From contig CAKZJX010000136.1 in the NCBI GenBank assembly GCA_937120535.1, positions 1-64,000 of the forward strand: 64,000 nucleotides of DNA, given 5' to 3'. Source of the stretch: an uncultured Anaerolineae bacterium. GTDB taxonomy: Bacteria > Chloroflexota > Anaerolineae > Anaerolineales > Villigracilaceae. Under the pieces are notes generated by a model. That model did no database searches. It was not told the DNA's origin and saw only the letters and a program-made list of their open reading frames with translations. The position numbers and the translations under genes were made by a program. Below, one piece after another: positions 1 to 10,711 of this stretch; the first letter of the stretch is position 1, and each line of letters starts with the position of its first letter.

Positions 1-83
1 TCAAGGGTCAAACAGCCTGCTTGCGGCTCTTCTAGAGACAGTTCATACCGTCCAAAGAGGCTTATTGAACAAGGCCCCAACGC

Positions 84-112
84 TTGACAGACTTTCTAAG
101 CGGGAGTAGACT
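84..112 (+). promoter_or_regulatory. sigma70-type promoter upstream of P-type ATPase
   Basis: TTGACA (84-89), 17-bp spacer, TAGACT (107-112). Confidence 0.6.
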
Positions 113-249
113 GATGAGCAAGATAGCACAGGGCAGCATTCACCGTTGCGCCTTCCTTGCTCTGCCCCATGCCTATTTCTTTCCAGCACGTGGGAGGAGA
201 CCAACCAGGAGTCATTCTCGCTGGAAATGTTCTTCTACCAGGAATCCCT

Positions 250-3165
250 ATGAACGCTGGCCCAGCCGAAACCAGAGCTACTCCCCCTTGGCATGCCTTG
301 CCGGCCGAAGAGGTCCTCCGATCGCTGCAAGTCAACGAGCGAGGACTGACCACCGAAGAAGCGCAACACCGATTGCGCATCTATGGACCGAATCGCCTAC
401 GAGAGGCCCTGCGTCCAGGCCTGTTGGCGAGGTTTTGGGATCAGATCAACAGCTTTGTAGTTTGGCTGCTGATCGTTGCTTCAGTAATCTCTGCCTTATT
501 GGGCGATACCCTCGAAGCGGGGGCTATCCTGGCAATTGTCGTCCTAAACGCAGTCTTGGGAGTCATCCAGGAACGACGCGCCGAAGAAGCCTTGGCCGCT
601 CTCAAGAAACTTTCTGCGCCCGGAGCTCAGGTGCTGCGTGATGGGCATCGGCTGAGCATCCCGGCCGAGAACCTGGTCCCTGGTGACATTGTCTTTCTGG
701 AAACAGGCAACTACGTCCCGGCCGACGTGCGTTTGCTCGAAGCCATCAACCTTCGGGTGGAAGAAGCCTCGCTCACCGGCGAATCAATCCCTGTCCAAAA
801 GAGCGCCTCAGCGGTCTTGGAAAAAAATGTCCCTCTGGGCGATCGCAAAAACACCGCCTTTATGGGTACCCTGGTCGTCTATGGGCGTGGGCGAGGGGTT
901 GTGATCAGCACTGGCATGAATACCCAACTTGGCCTGATCGCCCAGATGCTGCAAACCGTTGAGCAGGAAGTAACTCCGCTCCAGCGACGGCTGGATCACC
1001 TAGGGCGGACACTCTCCATCGGTGCCTTGATCCTGGCGGCGATCATCTTTCTGGTAGCCTTGGTGAACTACACCGATGTTCGCGCTCTGCTGACCGATCC
1101 CCTGACGTATTTCCGCGACTACGCCCGCTCGATTACCGCTGTCTTCATCATTGCCATCAGTTTGGCCATTGCGGCCGTGCCTGAGGGGTTGCCGGCTGTG
1201 GTCACCATCTCTCTGGCCTTGGGTATGCGTGAGATGGTACGTCGCCACGCCCTGATCCGCCGCCTGTCCTCGGTGGAGACTCTAGGCTCGGTCACAGTGA
1301 TCTGCTCCGACAAAACCGGCACCCTCACCCAGAACGAAATGACAGTCACCCGCTTGTGGGTGGATGGCTACCTCATCGGCGTCACTGGCAACGGCTACGT
1401 ATCCCAGGGAGAATTCATCCTGGGCGACAAGGTGATTGACCTGAACGACTATCCCGGCATCTTGACTCTGCTCTGGTTGGGTGTGCTCAACAATGACGCC
1501 CAGCTTGAAACGATTGGCGAAGCGGATCAACGTCCGACCTTTCGCGTGGTCGGCGACCCCACGGAAGGAGCGCTGCTCGTGGCGGCCGCCAAGGCCGGCG
1601 CCTCCTGTCAAGCCATCCTTGAGGCCTATCCGCGCCAGAACGAGATTCCCTTCGACTCCGAACGCAAGCGCATGATCACCGTACACGAGGTACTCTATCC
1701 CCAGCCCAACGACTTCTCTACCTTCCGCGATAAAACCCACAAAGGCTGGGATGTGATCATCGTCAAAGGTGCTCCCGACGGAGTGCTTGACCTGTGTAAG
1801 TATTACCAGACCATCAACGACGAAGTCCGTCCCCTGGATGATCGCGCTCGTCAGCGCATCCTGGATGCCAACAACCGAATGGCCTCCGATGCCTTGCGTG
1901 TGCTCGGGTTGGCCTACCGCCTAGAGCCGGATGTCCCCGATCGCGAACTTTGGCCGGAAGAAGTTGAACACGATCTGATCTTCGTGGGATTGGTGGGCAT
2001 GATCGATCCAGCTCGCGTCGAAGTGGCTCCAGCCCTGGAAAAGGCGCGCCAAGCCGGCATTCGCACCGTGATGATCACCGGCGACTACCCCAACACTGCA
2101 CGTGCTATCGCCGAGTCCGTCGGTCTGATGAAACACTGCAAAGGCATCCTGACCGGCGCCCAACTTGAGGCTATGGACGATGACCAGCTAAAAAACGTTA
2201 TCCTCGATACGGCTGTCTTTGCTCGCGTCTCTCCGGACCACAAGATGCGCATCGTAGATGCCCTGCAGGCCAAAGGCGAAGTAGTCGCCATGACCGGCGA
2301 TGGGGTGAACGATGCGCCAGCCATCAAACGAGCCGATATCGGCATTGCCATGGGCATCACCGGCACCGATGTGGCCAAACAAACGGCCGACATGGTCCTG
2401 ACCGATGACAACTACGCTAGCATCGTGGCTGCTGTGGAACAGGGGCGCATCATCTACTCCAATATTCGCAAGTTCGTTTTCTTCCTGCTCTCCTCAAACC
2501 TGGCCGAGATCATGATCATCTTCCTGGCCACGTTGGGAGGGTTACCGTCTCCCTTAACCGCCATTCAGCTGCTCTGGCTGAACCTGATCACCGACGGAGC
2601 GCCGGCCCTCGCCCTCGCTATGGAAAAGGGCGACCCTGACATTATGAAGCAGAAGCCGCGCGCTAAAAACGAGCCGATCATCAACCAGACCATGCGTCTC
2701 GGTCTGCTGATCCAGACCATCGTCCAGACCGCAGCCGTGCTCACCGCCTTCTCCCTGGGCCTGCTCTGGCATCTTGAAGCAGGCGCTTTCCTGCCGGCCG
2801 ACGAGAACCCGATCCGATACATTCTCCAACACAATTGGCAAGGGGTTGACGTCCAAACTGCTGAGACGATGGCCTTTGTCGCCCTGTCGCTCTGCCAACT
2901 ATTCCGAGCCTACACCGTTCGGTCCGAAAAAGTCTCCATCTTTCAGCTCGGCGTATTCTCAAATCGCTACATGCAATACGCGATAGCATTCTCGATCGGC
3001 TTGATGCTGCTGGTCGTCAATGTGTTTTTCCTGCAACCGATCTTCAACACCCATTTCATGAGCGGTCGCGAATGGCTGACGGTGCTTGGCCTGGCCCTGT
3101 TGCCGGCCATTGCCGAGGAGATCACCAAATTCTTCTTGCGCCGCAGAGCAAGCTTGGGCAGCTAG
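250..3165 (+). CDS. Cation-transporting P-type ATPase (calcium-type, PacL/PMA-like)
   Basis: DKTGTLT phosphorylation motif, [20 protein letters not shown] hinge, multiple TM segments. ORF opens at TTG 157; ATG 250 preferred. Confidence 0.93.
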   Translation: MNAGPAETRATPPWHALPAEEVLRSLQVNERGLTTEEAQHRLRIYGPNRLREALRPGLLARFWDQINSFVVWLLIVASVISALLGDTLEAGAILAIVVLNAVLGVIQERRAEEALAALKKLSAPGAQVLRDGHRLSIPAENLVPGDIVFLETGNYVPADVRLLEAINLRVEEASLTGESIPVQKSASAVLEKNVPLGDRKNTAFMGTLVVYGRGRGVVISTGMNTQLGLIAQMLQTVEQEVTPLQRRLDHLGRTLSIGALILAAIIFLVALVNYTDVRALLTDPLTYFRDYARSITAVFIIAISLAIAAVPEGLPAVVTISLALGMREMVRRHALIRRLSSVETLGSVTVICSDKTGTLTQNEMTVTRLWVDGYLIGVTGNGYVSQGEFILGDKVIDLNDYPGILTLLWLGVLNNDAQLETIGEADQRPTFRVVGDPTEGALLVAAAKAGASCQAILEAYPRQNEIPFDSERKRMITVHEVLYPQPNDFSTFRDKTHKGWDVIIVKGAPDGVLDLCKYYQTINDEVRPLDDRARQRILDANNRMASDALRVLGLAYRLEPDVPDRELWPEEVEHDLIFVGLVGMIDPARVEVAPALEKARQAGIRTVMITGDYPNTARAIAESVGLMKHCKGILTGAQLEAMDDDQLKNVILDTAVFARVSPDHKMRIVDALQAKGEVVAMTGDGVNDAPAIKRADIGIAMGITGTDVAKQTADMVLTDDNYASIVAAVEQGRIIYSNIRKFVFFLLSSNLAEIMIIFLATLGGLPSPLTAIQLLWLNLITDGAPALALAMEKGDPDIMKQKPRAKNEPIINQTMRLGLLIQTIVQTAAVLTAFSLGLLWHLEAGAFLPADENPIRYILQHNWQGVDVQTAETMAFVALSLCQLFRAYTVRSEKVSIFQLGVFSNRYMQYAIAFSIGLMLLVVNVFFLQPIFNTHFMSGREWLTVLGLALLPAIAEEITKFFLRRRASLGS

Positions 3166-3253
3166 CTGCTCGCTCTCGACAAGCTACGCCCTGATCTCTG
3201 GCTGGGACGATTTGCTTTTTGTGCTCGACATCGCTGTATCGTTCAAGCATTAA

Positions 3254-3287
3254 ACAAAAAAGCCTCCTGCATTCGGAGGCTTTATTT
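3254..3287. terminator. Bidirectional intrinsic terminator between convergent ATPase and groES
   Basis: AAAAAAGCCTCC-TGCATTC-GGAGGCTTTATTT: 8-bp stem flanked by A-run and T-run. Confidence 0.8.
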
Positions 3288-3298
3288 GCCGGAGAAGC

Positions 3299-3577
3299 TT
3301 AGTCCTCCAGGCGAGCGAGCAGGTCATTGGCATCGAGCAACAAGTACTCCACGCCGTCCATCTTGAACTCAGTGCCGCTGTATTTGGCGAACAGCACCTT
3401 GTCGTCGGGCTTGACCTTGATGGTCTCGTCATCGCCGATAGCGATCACTACGCCGGTTTGCGGCTTTTCTTTAGCAGTCTCCGGCAGATACAAGCCGGAA
3501 CTCGTCTTGGCCTCCTGTTCCAGGGGACGGACCAACACGCGAGTTCCCAAAGGTTGGATCTTTACTGGTGAAGCCAT
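3299..3577 (-). CDS. groES: Co-chaperonin GroES
   Basis: 92 aa, IQPLGTRVLVRPLEQEAKTSSGLYLPETAKEKPQTGVVIAIG...; typical GroES length and motifs. Confidence 0.93.
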   Translation of the reverse strand: MASPVKIQPLGTRVLVRPLEQEAKTSSGLYLPETAKEKPQTGVVIAIGDDETIKVKPDDKVLFAKYSGTEFKMDGVEYLLLDANDLLARLED

Positions 3578-3648
3578 AAGAAACTACCTCCAGACAAGAA
3601 TTTTTCCTTGCGTTTCATACAACCTGATGCTTTTGGTTGCGCATTGCT

Positions 3649-3903
3649 TTACTTCAATCCTAACAGCCGATCGATCTTTGGCCGATCAAACCCAACTACA
3701 ATTTTACCACCGATATCGAGCACCGGAACACCCATTTGCCCGCTACGGCGTGCCATATCGCGTGCAGCGGCTGCATCCCGGCTCACATCAACTTCGGTGA
3801 ACTTAATATTGCGTTGACGAAGATACTGCTTGGTCATGTTGCAGAACGAACACGTCGGCGTTGTGAAGATGATCACCTTGGGTTGGGGTTTGCTTTCCGG
3901 CAT
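3649..3903 (-). CDS. Glutaredoxin family protein
   Basis: Thioredoxin fold with TPTCSFCNMTKQYLRQRNI and GVPVLDIGGK; start at MPESK after GGAGGT SD. Confidence 0.85.
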   Translation of the reverse strand: MPESKPQPKVIIFTTPTCSFCNMTKQYLRQRNIKFTEVDVSRDAAAARDMARRSGQMGVPVLDIGGKIVVGFDRPKIDRLLGLK

Positions 3904-4038
3904 AGCTTGCACCTCCATACAAAATCTCTGACCGTCCTATAGACGCAGTAGATCAGGAGCATATTACATTCCTGCATTGTTAACTCTCCATCATACTGGC
4001 GATCTCGGCAGCATCTTCCGAGAAATTGCACCTATCGT

Positions 4039-4060
4039 CCCTACCGAACGGTCGGTAGGG
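4039..4060. promoter_or_regulatory. TetR-type operator palindrome in acd-etfBA promoter
   Basis: CCCTACCGAACGGTCGGTAGGG, 22-bp palindrome with one mismatched pair, just upstream of TATAAT (4072-4077). Confidence 0.6.
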
Positions 4061-4103
4061 CAATTTTGCGATATAATACACACAAAAAGAACTGGAGCTT
4101 TGT

Positions 4104-5312
4104 ATGGACCTTTCCCTCAGCCCTGAACATGAAATGGTGCGCAAGATGGTGCGCGACTTTGTCCAGAAGGAGATAGCGCCCATCGTCAAAGAGTACGATC
4201 GCAAGCATGAACCCATCCCCTTTGCTCTGAAGCGCATGGGCGAATTGGGTATCTTGGGTATTTGTATCCCGGTGAAGTACGGCGGCCAAGGCATGGACTA
4301 TCTTTCGTTGGGCCTGGCCTGTGAAGAATTGGAAGCCGCGGACACGTCGCTGCGGGTGGTGATGTCGGTGCATGTTGGGCTATGTTCTCTGACGTTACTC
4401 CAATGGGGCACCGAGGAGCAAAAACAGAGATTCCTCGTTCCTCTGGCTCGAGGCGAGAAGATCGGATGCGGCGCCTTCACAGAACCTAGCATGGGGTCCG
4501 ATGTGGCTGCAATGACCACCTATGCCCGGCGGGAAGGCGATTACTATATTCTCAACGGGGAGAAGATGTGGATCTCGCTTGCCTCGCGCGCCGATTTGGC
4601 CCTAGTGACGGCCAAGACCGACCTGACGGCTGAAAAGCCCTCTCGAGGGCTCTCCACCTTCATTGTTGACTTACATAGCCCCGGCGTCAAGACCGGCGAT
4701 ATCCATGGCAAACTGGGTGTTCGGGCCGGCTCTACCGGTTGGATCTCGTTCACCGATGTCAAAGTTCCGGTGGAGAATCGCATTGGCGAGGAAGGCGAGG
4801 GCTTCAAGATCACCATGTCGGCTTTCGATCACGGGCGTTATACGGTGGCCGCCGGCGCCACGGGCATCATCCGCGCCTGCCTGGAAGCCAGCGTGGCCTA
4901 TGCCAAAACCCGCACAACGTTTGGCCGGCCGATTGCCGAACACCAGCTGATCCAGCAAAAGATCGCCAACATGTCGCAGGACTACGAGATCGCTCGCCTG
5001 CTTTACTACCAGGTCGGCTGGCTCAAAAACCTCGGTAAACGCTGCACCTACGAGACCTCCATCGCCAAGAAGTTTGCCACCGAGGCCTCGTTCAACGCTG
5101 CCCATGAAGCGGTACAAATCCACGGCGCATATGGCTACAGCGACGAATACGACGTCGAACGCTACTTGCGCAACGCCCGCGGCGCCATCATCTACGAAGG
5201 CTCAAGCGAGATCCAAACCCTGATCCAGGCCGGCTATGCTCTTGGCTTCCGTCAAGACAAGCCGCTGCGCTGCGAACCACCGGCCTATGACGAAAAAGAA
5301 TGGCAGTCGTAG
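4104..5312 (+). CDS. Acyl-CoA dehydrogenase
   Basis: 402 aa; [38 protein letters not shown] and C-terminal [23 protein letters not shown]...YEGSSEIQ. Confidence 0.95.
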   Translation: MDLSLSPEHEMVRKMVRDFVQKEIAPIVKEYDRKHEPIPFALKRMGELGILGICIPVKYGGQGMDYLSLGLACEELEAADTSLRVVMSVHVGLCSLTLLQWGTEEQKQRFLVPLARGEKIGCGAFTEPSMGSDVAAMTTYARREGDYYILNGEKMWISLASRADLALVTAKTDLTAEKPSRGLSTFIVDLHSPGVKTGDIHGKLGVRAGSTGWISFTDVKVPVENRIGEEGEGFKITMSAFDHGRYTVAAGATGIIRACLEASVAYAKTRTTFGRPIAEHQLIQQKIANMSQDYEIARLLYYQVGWLKNLGKRCTYETSIAKKFATEASFNAAHEAVQIHGAYGYSDEYDVERYLRNARGAIIYEGSSEIQTLIQAGYALGFRQDKPLRCEPPAYDEKEWQS

Positions 5313-5354
5313 GCTTCATCTGTTGTTGAAACTCTTCTCTTTGCGGAGGCTCCC

Positions 5355-6125
5355 TTGAAAATCATCGCCTGTATCAAACAAGTGCCCGACTCGGAAGCGA
5401 AAGTGAAGGTTGAGAACGGGCAAATCACCTGGGGCGAGTCCCCACTCGTCATCAACCCCTTCGATGAATATGCCGTAGAAGGCGCTCTGCAGCAAAAGGA
5501 GGCCCACAGCGGTACAGTGACGGCGCTCTGCATCGGTCCTGAATCGGCCAAAGAAGCCCTCAAATATGCCCTTGCCATGGGAGCCGATGACGCCATTCTG
5601 ATCTCCGACCCAGCGCTGGAAGACATTGATAGCATTGGCGCCGCTCGCGTCCTGACGGCGGCGATCCAAAAGATCGGCGGCGTAGACATGGTCATGTTTG
5701 GCCGGCAAACCCTGGATAACGGCACCGGCCTGACGCCGGCCCAGACCGCCCGTTTCCTGGGCTGGCCCATGCTTGGCTGGGTAGGTCGCATCACGGTAGA
5801 AGATGGTCGCGTCACTGTGGAGCGCGTCCTTGAGGAGGGTCGGCAAATCGTCAAGGCCAAATTGCCGGCGGTCCTCAGCATTGTCCAATCCATCGGCGAG
5901 CCGCGTTATCCCTCGTTCATGGGAATTCGCCGGGCATCCAAGGCAACCATCCCAGTCTGGACCCTGGCCGATCTGGGATTGAGTGCCCCAACTGCAGCCG
6001 TCAAGCGGGTGGAGATCATGAACCCGCCGGTTCGGGAGACCGTATGCCAGATCATCACTGGCGATACGCCCGAGGCCATCGCCGAAGCCCTGGTCGAAAA
6101 GATTCTGGCGGAGAAAGTGCTATGA
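5355..6125 (+). CDS. etfB: Electron transfer flavoprotein subunit beta
   Basis: MKIIACIKQVPDSEAKVKV...; adjacent to etfA and acyl-CoA dehydrogenase. Confidence 0.95.
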   Translation: MKIIACIKQVPDSEAKVKVENGQITWGESPLVINPFDEYAVEGALQQKEAHSGTVTALCIGPESAKEALKYALAMGADDAILISDPALEDIDSIGAARVLTAAIQKIGGVDMVMFGRQTLDNGTGLTPAQTARFLGWPMLGWVGRITVEDGRVTVERVLEEGRQIVKAKLPAVLSIVQSIGEPRYPSFMGIRRASKATIPVWTLADLGLSAPTAAVKRVEIMNPPVRETVCQIITGDTPEAIAEALVEKILAEKVL

Positions 6126-7111
6126 AAACCTGGGTGTATATTGACCACTTCAAGGGTGAAGTCCAACCCAGTTCCTGGGAAGCGCTTGGGCTAGGAAAGA
6201 CCTTCGATTCGGTCACTGCGCTAGTGTTTGGTTCTGGGGTAGAGACACTGGTCAAGGCGGCCTTCGAATATGGGGCCGACGAGGTGATCGTGGTCGATCA
6301 CCCTGAGCTAGGCGACTATCGCGCCGAACCCTATGCCTCGACCCTCTCAGCGCTCGCTTCCTCCCACACCCCAGACCTGATCCTACTTCCTACGACGGCG
6401 CGCACCCGCGAACTATCCGCCATGGCAGCCGTGGACCTGAACAGCGGTGTGTTGACCGACGTGACCGCTGTAGAAGTTAACGGCGACCAAATCGTGTTCA
6501 CCCGTCCGATCTATGAAGGCAAAGTCTTGGAAAAGACTATCTGCACTGCTCGGCCGATATTCGTCGCTCTGCGCGCTCGCTCCTTCCCGAAGCCACCTCG
6601 CCAGGAAGGACGCAGCGGGCCGGTGATTCGGGCTGAAGCGAAGGTGGATGCGCAATCTATCATTGCGGGGTATTCGACTACCGAGGCGTCGGTAAATCTG
6701 GGAGATGCTTCGGTGATCGTTTCTGGCGGTCGTGGGGTGAGCAATAATCCGGCGCTCGGTCTGGATGAAAAAGCGACGGCCCAGAAGGGCTTTGAATTGA
6801 TCGGAGAATTGGCTGCTGTGTTGGGCGGGGCAGTGGGCGCCTCGCGAGCGGCTGTGGATGCCGGCTACATCAGCTATGCCCACCAGGTGGGTCAAACCGG
6901 CAAGGTGGTCTCTCCCGATCTGTACATTGCCTGCGGCATCTCTGGCGCCATTCAACACCTGGTCGGCATGCGCAACTCGAAGCTGATCGTGGCGATCAAC
7001 AAGGATCCCGAAGCGCCGATCTTCCAACAGGCCCATTACGGTGTGGTGGGCGACTTGTTCCAGATCGTCCCTGCTCTGATCGCTGCCTTCAAAAAGCGAT
7101 TGGGGAAGTAG
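6122..7111 (+). CDS. etfA: Electron transfer flavoprotein subunit alpha
   Basis: C-terminal FAD domain VVSPDLYIACGISGAIQHLVGMRNSKLIVAINKDPEAPIFQQAHYGVVGDLFQIVPAL; ATGA overlap with etfB stop. Confidence 0.95.
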   Translation: MKTWVYIDHFKGEVQPSSWEALGLGKTFDSVTALVFGSGVETLVKAAFEYGADEVIVVDHPELGDYRAEPYASTLSALASSHTPDLILLPTTARTRELSAMAAVDLNSGVLTDVTAVEVNGDQIVFTRPIYEGKVLEKTICTARPIFVALRARSFPKPPRQEGRSGPVIRAEAKVDAQSIIAGYSTTEASVNLGDASVIVSGGRGVSNNPALGLDEKATAQKGFELIGELAAVLGGAVGASRAAVDAGYISYAHQVGQTGKVVSPDLYIACGISGAIQHLVGMRNSKLIVAINKDPEAPIFQQAHYGVVGDLFQIVPALIAAFKKRLGK

Positions 7112-7138
7112 GTTTCCTCGGTGAAAGACGTGAGAGCA

Positions 7139-7172
7139 TGGGGAAGGGAGGACCTTCCTTCCCCATTGTTTC
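7139..7172 (+). terminator. Putative intrinsic terminator after etfA
   Basis: TGGGGAAGG...CCTTCCCCA perfect 9-bp stem followed by TTGTTTC. Confidence 0.55.
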
Positions 7173-7356
7173 ACTGCGCCAATCTCGATTCGCCAACATG
7201 CGATCCCCCTGTTCCGATACAAGAGGGCGTCTCATCGTTTGGTGAGGCGCCCGCTAGCCGGCCAAGCTTGCTGGATCGACCTGCGGGCTTTGCGGAGGTA
7301 TAGATGGCCGGCCCCTACGGTGATGTTGGTTTGCTATCCCAATAGAATCCTCCAGT

Positions 7357-8136
7357 ATGCTCGATAGTCGTCATCCCTTGCATCGCACAGAAGCTGAATT
7401 CTTTGACGACCTGTATAACGAACAAAGGTATCATCCTCTTGGTTGGCGTTTGCGCCTGCAGCGAGATTTGGCCTCCTTGCTCAGGTATGCCGGCGCCGCT
7501 CGCTTGGGTCGCGTTCTCTCGCTGGGATGTGGCGATGGGCAATTCGAGCTTATGCTGGCACCCTACGCCGAGGAGGTGATCGGTATTGACCTTTCTCCTC
7601 AGGCCATTCAGCGTGCCACACAATCGGCTCGCCAGGCCGGCGTGGACAATGTGCGCTTCTACTGCATGCCGTTGGAAGAATTTGCATGGCAAGAAACCTA
7701 TGATGTTGTCGTCTGTTTGGCTTTTCTTCATCACTTACCGGCAGAGGCGGTTCCGCCCTTGTTGAACCGGATTGCCTGCCATCTGACACCAAACGGAATA
7801 TTCTATAGCCTGGATCCAAATCGGAATGCCATCTTGCGCCATATTGTGCGTGCGCTCTTTCCCGATTTTTATCATCGCTTTCACAGCCCTGATGAACGCG
7901 AGCTCGACCCAAGCGAGCTGCGTTGGCAATTGCTTCAAGCCGGCTTTGCATCGGTGCATATTGGCTATAGCGATCTGGTGTTGATCCCCATGCTGTTTGC
8001 GCTAGCCCATGGGCCGGCTTGGGTGATGCACGTTGCTCAGGCAATCGACCGGCTATGGTGTCATTCTCCGCTGGCGCCTTGGGCCAGTGGCTTCTTTGCT
8101 GTTGCCCGAAAAGGAGGAGCATGTCCCTTGCGATAG
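7357..8136 (+). CDS. Class I SAM-dependent methyltransferase
   Basis: GRVLSLGCGDGQFELMLAPYAEEVIGIDLSPQAI motif I; VVCLAFLHHLP. Confidence 0.85.
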   Translation: MLDSRHPLHRTEAEFFDDLYNEQRYHPLGWRLRLQRDLASLLRYAGAARLGRVLSLGCGDGQFELMLAPYAEEVIGIDLSPQAIQRATQSARQAGVDNVRFYCMPLEEFAWQETYDVVVCLAFLHHLPAEAVPPLLNRIACHLTPNGIFYSLDPNRNAILRHIVRALFPDFYHRFHSPDERELDPSELRWQLLQAGFASVHIGYSDLVLIPMLFALAHGPAWVMHVAQAIDRLWCHSPLAPWASGFFAVARKGGACPLR

Positions 8137-8145
8137 CTTCGCTAG

Positions 8146-8177
8146 AACAAAAACAGGGCTGTCTCGAACAGCCCTGT
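8146..8177 (-). terminator. Intrinsic terminator of csp gene
   Basis: Perfect 10-bp stem ACAGGGCTGT/ACAGCCCTGT, 5-nt loop; on the - strand followed by TTTTGTTC. Confidence 0.75.
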
Positions 8178-8197
8178 TGAGTTCAACGGTATATGGG

Positions 8198-8410
8198 TTA
8201 CGATAGAATTTTCACATTTGCGGCTTGCAACCCTTTCGGGCCTTCCTCAATCGAAAACTCAACCTTCTGATTGGCCTCCAATTTTTTATAGCCCTCCATC
8301 TGGATCGCACTGAAGTGAACAAAGACATCCTCTCCATCATCGCGACCGATGAAGCCATACCCTTTGGTGGCATTGAACCACTTGACGGTGCCAACATAAC
8401 GCTCGGACAT
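8198..8410 (-). CDS. Cold-shock domain protein
   Basis: 70 aa; [34 protein letters not shown]1/RNP2 motifs. Confidence 0.97.
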   Translation of the reverse strand: MSERYVGTVKWFNATKGYGFIGRDDGEDVFVHFSAIQMEGYKKLEANQKVEFSIEEGPKGLQAANVKILS

Positions 8411-8436
8411 GCTACGTTCTCCTGCTGAAAAATATT

Positions 8437-8477
8437 TGCCCGGCCGTCCGTTTCGCTTGCTACGGCGAAGCCGGGCA
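8437..8477 (-). promoter_or_regulatory. 5'UTR hairpin of csp mRNA
   Basis: 8-bp perfect stem TGCCCGGC/GCCGGGCA with inner TTCGC/GCGAA stem between the promoter and the start codon. Confidence 0.5.
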
Positions 8478-8485
8478 GTGTCGCT

Positions 8486-8514
8486 ATTTAATCACTGCTT
8501 AGAAACTGTGTCAA
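8486..8514 (-). promoter_or_regulatory. sigma70-type promoter of csp
   Basis: On - strand: TTGACA (8514-8509), 17-bp spacer, TTAAAT (8491-8486). Confidence 0.65.
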
Positions 8515-8773
8515 GATCGTGACACTGTAATATTTTTGGTGGGTTTGGGGAGGATCAAACGCTAGGCCGTTCGATAGCGAGCAAAGCCGTCAACGAATTG
8601 GGACAACGAATACACGAAGGCGCATCGCTCTTGGGTGTAGGACCCAGGCCAACCATCCCTCGCCCACAGAGGCGAACACAGAGCGGATGTTGTTAGGGAA
8701 GCGGCGTCGAGCCTCAGGAACAGGGGGGCCGGCGGGTAGCATGCGGTTTGGCTGGAATACGCCCCGGCCCCGA

Positions 8774-10699
8774 TCAATCTAAATTGGTTAGGGCGAAGCC
8801 CAGCGAGAGCACCAAGAGCAATACTTGAAAGCCGAACAGGGCGGCGAACAGGTAGATCACAATCATCCATGGGGAGGCGCCGCTGGAGGGTCGCACGTCT
8901 TGTCCTTCGCTCAGTTGACGGAGGGCGATGGCTGCCGACTCGATGGGATTGGCGCCGCCTGTCCACAGGATGCGCGGGTGTTCTATGGGGACCACGATCA
9001 CCGGGCCATCAAAAGCGAGCAAGAAGGAGCGCACCGACTCCGATTGCGAGAGGGCGAGATCAGATGGGAGCAGCACCGCCCGGACCGGAGGCAAATCGGC
9101 CGGCAGAGAGGGGGGCTCGTGCTTCTGGGCATCCGCAACGGTCAGGCGCAACCCTGGGGCATGTTTCTGGACCTCGGCCGGCAGGGCTGCCTCAATGGGG
9201 CTGCTGGGACGCACAAAGGCCAGGGCATGAAAGGCGGCGTGGCGCTCTAGCAGGGCGCGGGCGGTCTCGGCGCCATCGGCCCGCAGGCAACGCAGGTGGT
9301 AGAGCAGGACGATCAGGAAGAACAGGGCGTCCTTGATGGAGTTGAGCCAGGCAACCAGGTCGAGGGGTTGCCCTCCCAGGGCGGCCTGCAACAGGCGAAA
9401 GACCACGCTCATGGCGGTGAACATGCCGCCTATCACGGACAGGAACAGCACGAGGTATAAGTAGCCTTTGCGGATCCAAGAACGGCGGGCTAGACCACCG
9501 GTCATGCCCGGAGCGCGGGCCTGATCTTGCATCGGCAACCAGGTGCGTAGCCAGAGCGGCAGACCGACTGTTAAGATAGCAAGAGCATTGGCTAGGTTGG
9601 TACGCAGGACATCTCCCCAGATTTGGTCGCCGATCAGCAGTTGGAGCAGGAAGGAGGCGAGTTGCGTCGCGCCGATGAAGGCGACGATCAGGCCGGCTAG
9701 GGAACGGAGGTAGAAATAGAAGCGCAGGATCTCCTCGCGGCGTGCTTCTTCGGGAAAGAGCCGAAGGTCGTGACGCAGCCAATAGCCGTAGTAGCCCCAG
9801 AGCACGGCCATCGGCACGCCTAGGGAGAGGGGGGAGCTGACTTGGGCCAAGAAATCGGACGGAGTCCAGAGTTCGCCGAGCGTCCAGCGCAGGAAGAGCG
9901 CCAGCAGGATGCCGGCGGCCGAGAGGGCCACCGCCATGCCTCCTAAGGTAAGCAGGAAGAGCATGCCCAGTCGTAGGTAGGAATGTCGTTCTTCTGGGTG
10001 GACAGTGGCCTCTTGGCAGGTGTACCAGGTGAAGTACCACAGCGGCAAGCCGACGAGGATTAAGGACAGGCCGTTGAAGAAGGCTTTGTTCGGCAGGTAG
10101 ATCATGGTGACCATCGGCGTATACAGGACAAATTGGAGCTGTTGCTGGATCCCAAACACGGTTAGGATCAGGCTGTAGAGCAGCCATAGGTAGCGATACA
10201 AGCGGCGGACGCCGGCAAACAGCTCCACACGGGCCAGGGTGGACCCGGTTCGGCGCACTACGTGAAAGAAGTACAGGGCCATTATGCCGTTGATGGCGAT
10301 GGCGATCAGGTTGTCCAGCCAGGTTTGTTGTCCGCCTAGGAGGGCTTCGGAGACATCCAGGCCACCCCACAGGTAGAGCAGGCGGTTGATCAGAGCCAGC
10401 AGGTTCTGAACAGCGGGGATCAGGGTCGCCAGCATAGCGCCGTAGAGAAAGATAGCGCGGATCGGCGAGGTGCGCTCGTCGTTGTCAGAAGCGGCGCCGC
10501 GTTGGACCCAGCTCCAGTGAACGACAAAAATCGGGGCGCCGACCAAGACCAGGGCCAGGGCGCGGGCGAGGACATCCCCGCTGATGACGATCTGTGGGGC
10601 GGAAACGAGGCTGCGCAGCAGGCTAATGCTGCCCCAGATCACGACCTCTAGGCTGATAAAAGCAACGGCATAAAAGTAGATGCGACGGACGGTGTGCAT
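8774..10699 (-). CDS. DUF5671-like polytopic membrane protein
   Basis: 641 aa, many TM segments, internally repetitive (RRIYFYAVAFISL / RRLYRYLWLLYSLI / LRFYFYLRSLAGL / RKGYLYLVLFLSV modules). Confidence 0.7.
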   Translation of the reverse strand: MHTVRRIYFYAVAFISLEVVIWGSISLLRSLVSAPQIVISGDVLARALALVLVGAPIFVVHWSWVQRGAASDNDERTSPIRAIFLYGAMLATLIPAVQNLLALINRLLYLWGGLDVSEALLGGQQTWLDNLIAIAINGIMALYFFHVVRRTGSTLARVELFAGVRRLYRYLWLLYSLILTVFGIQQQLQFVLYTPMVTMIYLPNKAFFNGLSLILVGLPLWYFTWYTCQEATVHPEERHSYLRLGMLFLLTLGGMAVALSAAGILLALFLRWTLGELWTPSDFLAQVSSPLSLGVPMAVLWGYYGYWLRHDLRLFPEEARREEILRFYFYLRSLAGLIVAFIGATQLASFLLQLLIGDQIWGDVLRTNLANALAILTVGLPLWLRTWLPMQDQARAPGMTGGLARRSWIRKGYLYLVLFLSVIGGMFTAMSVVFRLLQAALGGQPLDLVAWLNSIKDALFFLIVLLYHLRCLRADGAETARALLERHAAFHALAFVRPSSPIEAALPAEVQKHAPGLRLTVADAQKHEPPSLPADLPPVRAVLLPSDLALSQSESVRSFLLAFDGPVIVVPIEHPRILWTGGANPIESAAIALRQLSEGQDVRPSSGASPWMIVIYLFAALFGFQVLLLVLSLGFALTNLD

Positions 10700-10711
10700 G
10701 AGGGCCTCCGT

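Noticed and set aside
7225-7252. Hairpin GGGCGTCTCA/TGAGGCGCCC as a terminator or riboswitch
   Set aside because: Strong stem but no T-run on either strand and no matching regulatory class; function undetermined.
9192-10370. 392-aa ORF on - strand
   Set aside because: Shifted-frame shadow of the DUF5671-like gene; Arg/Pro/His-rich low-complexity translation.
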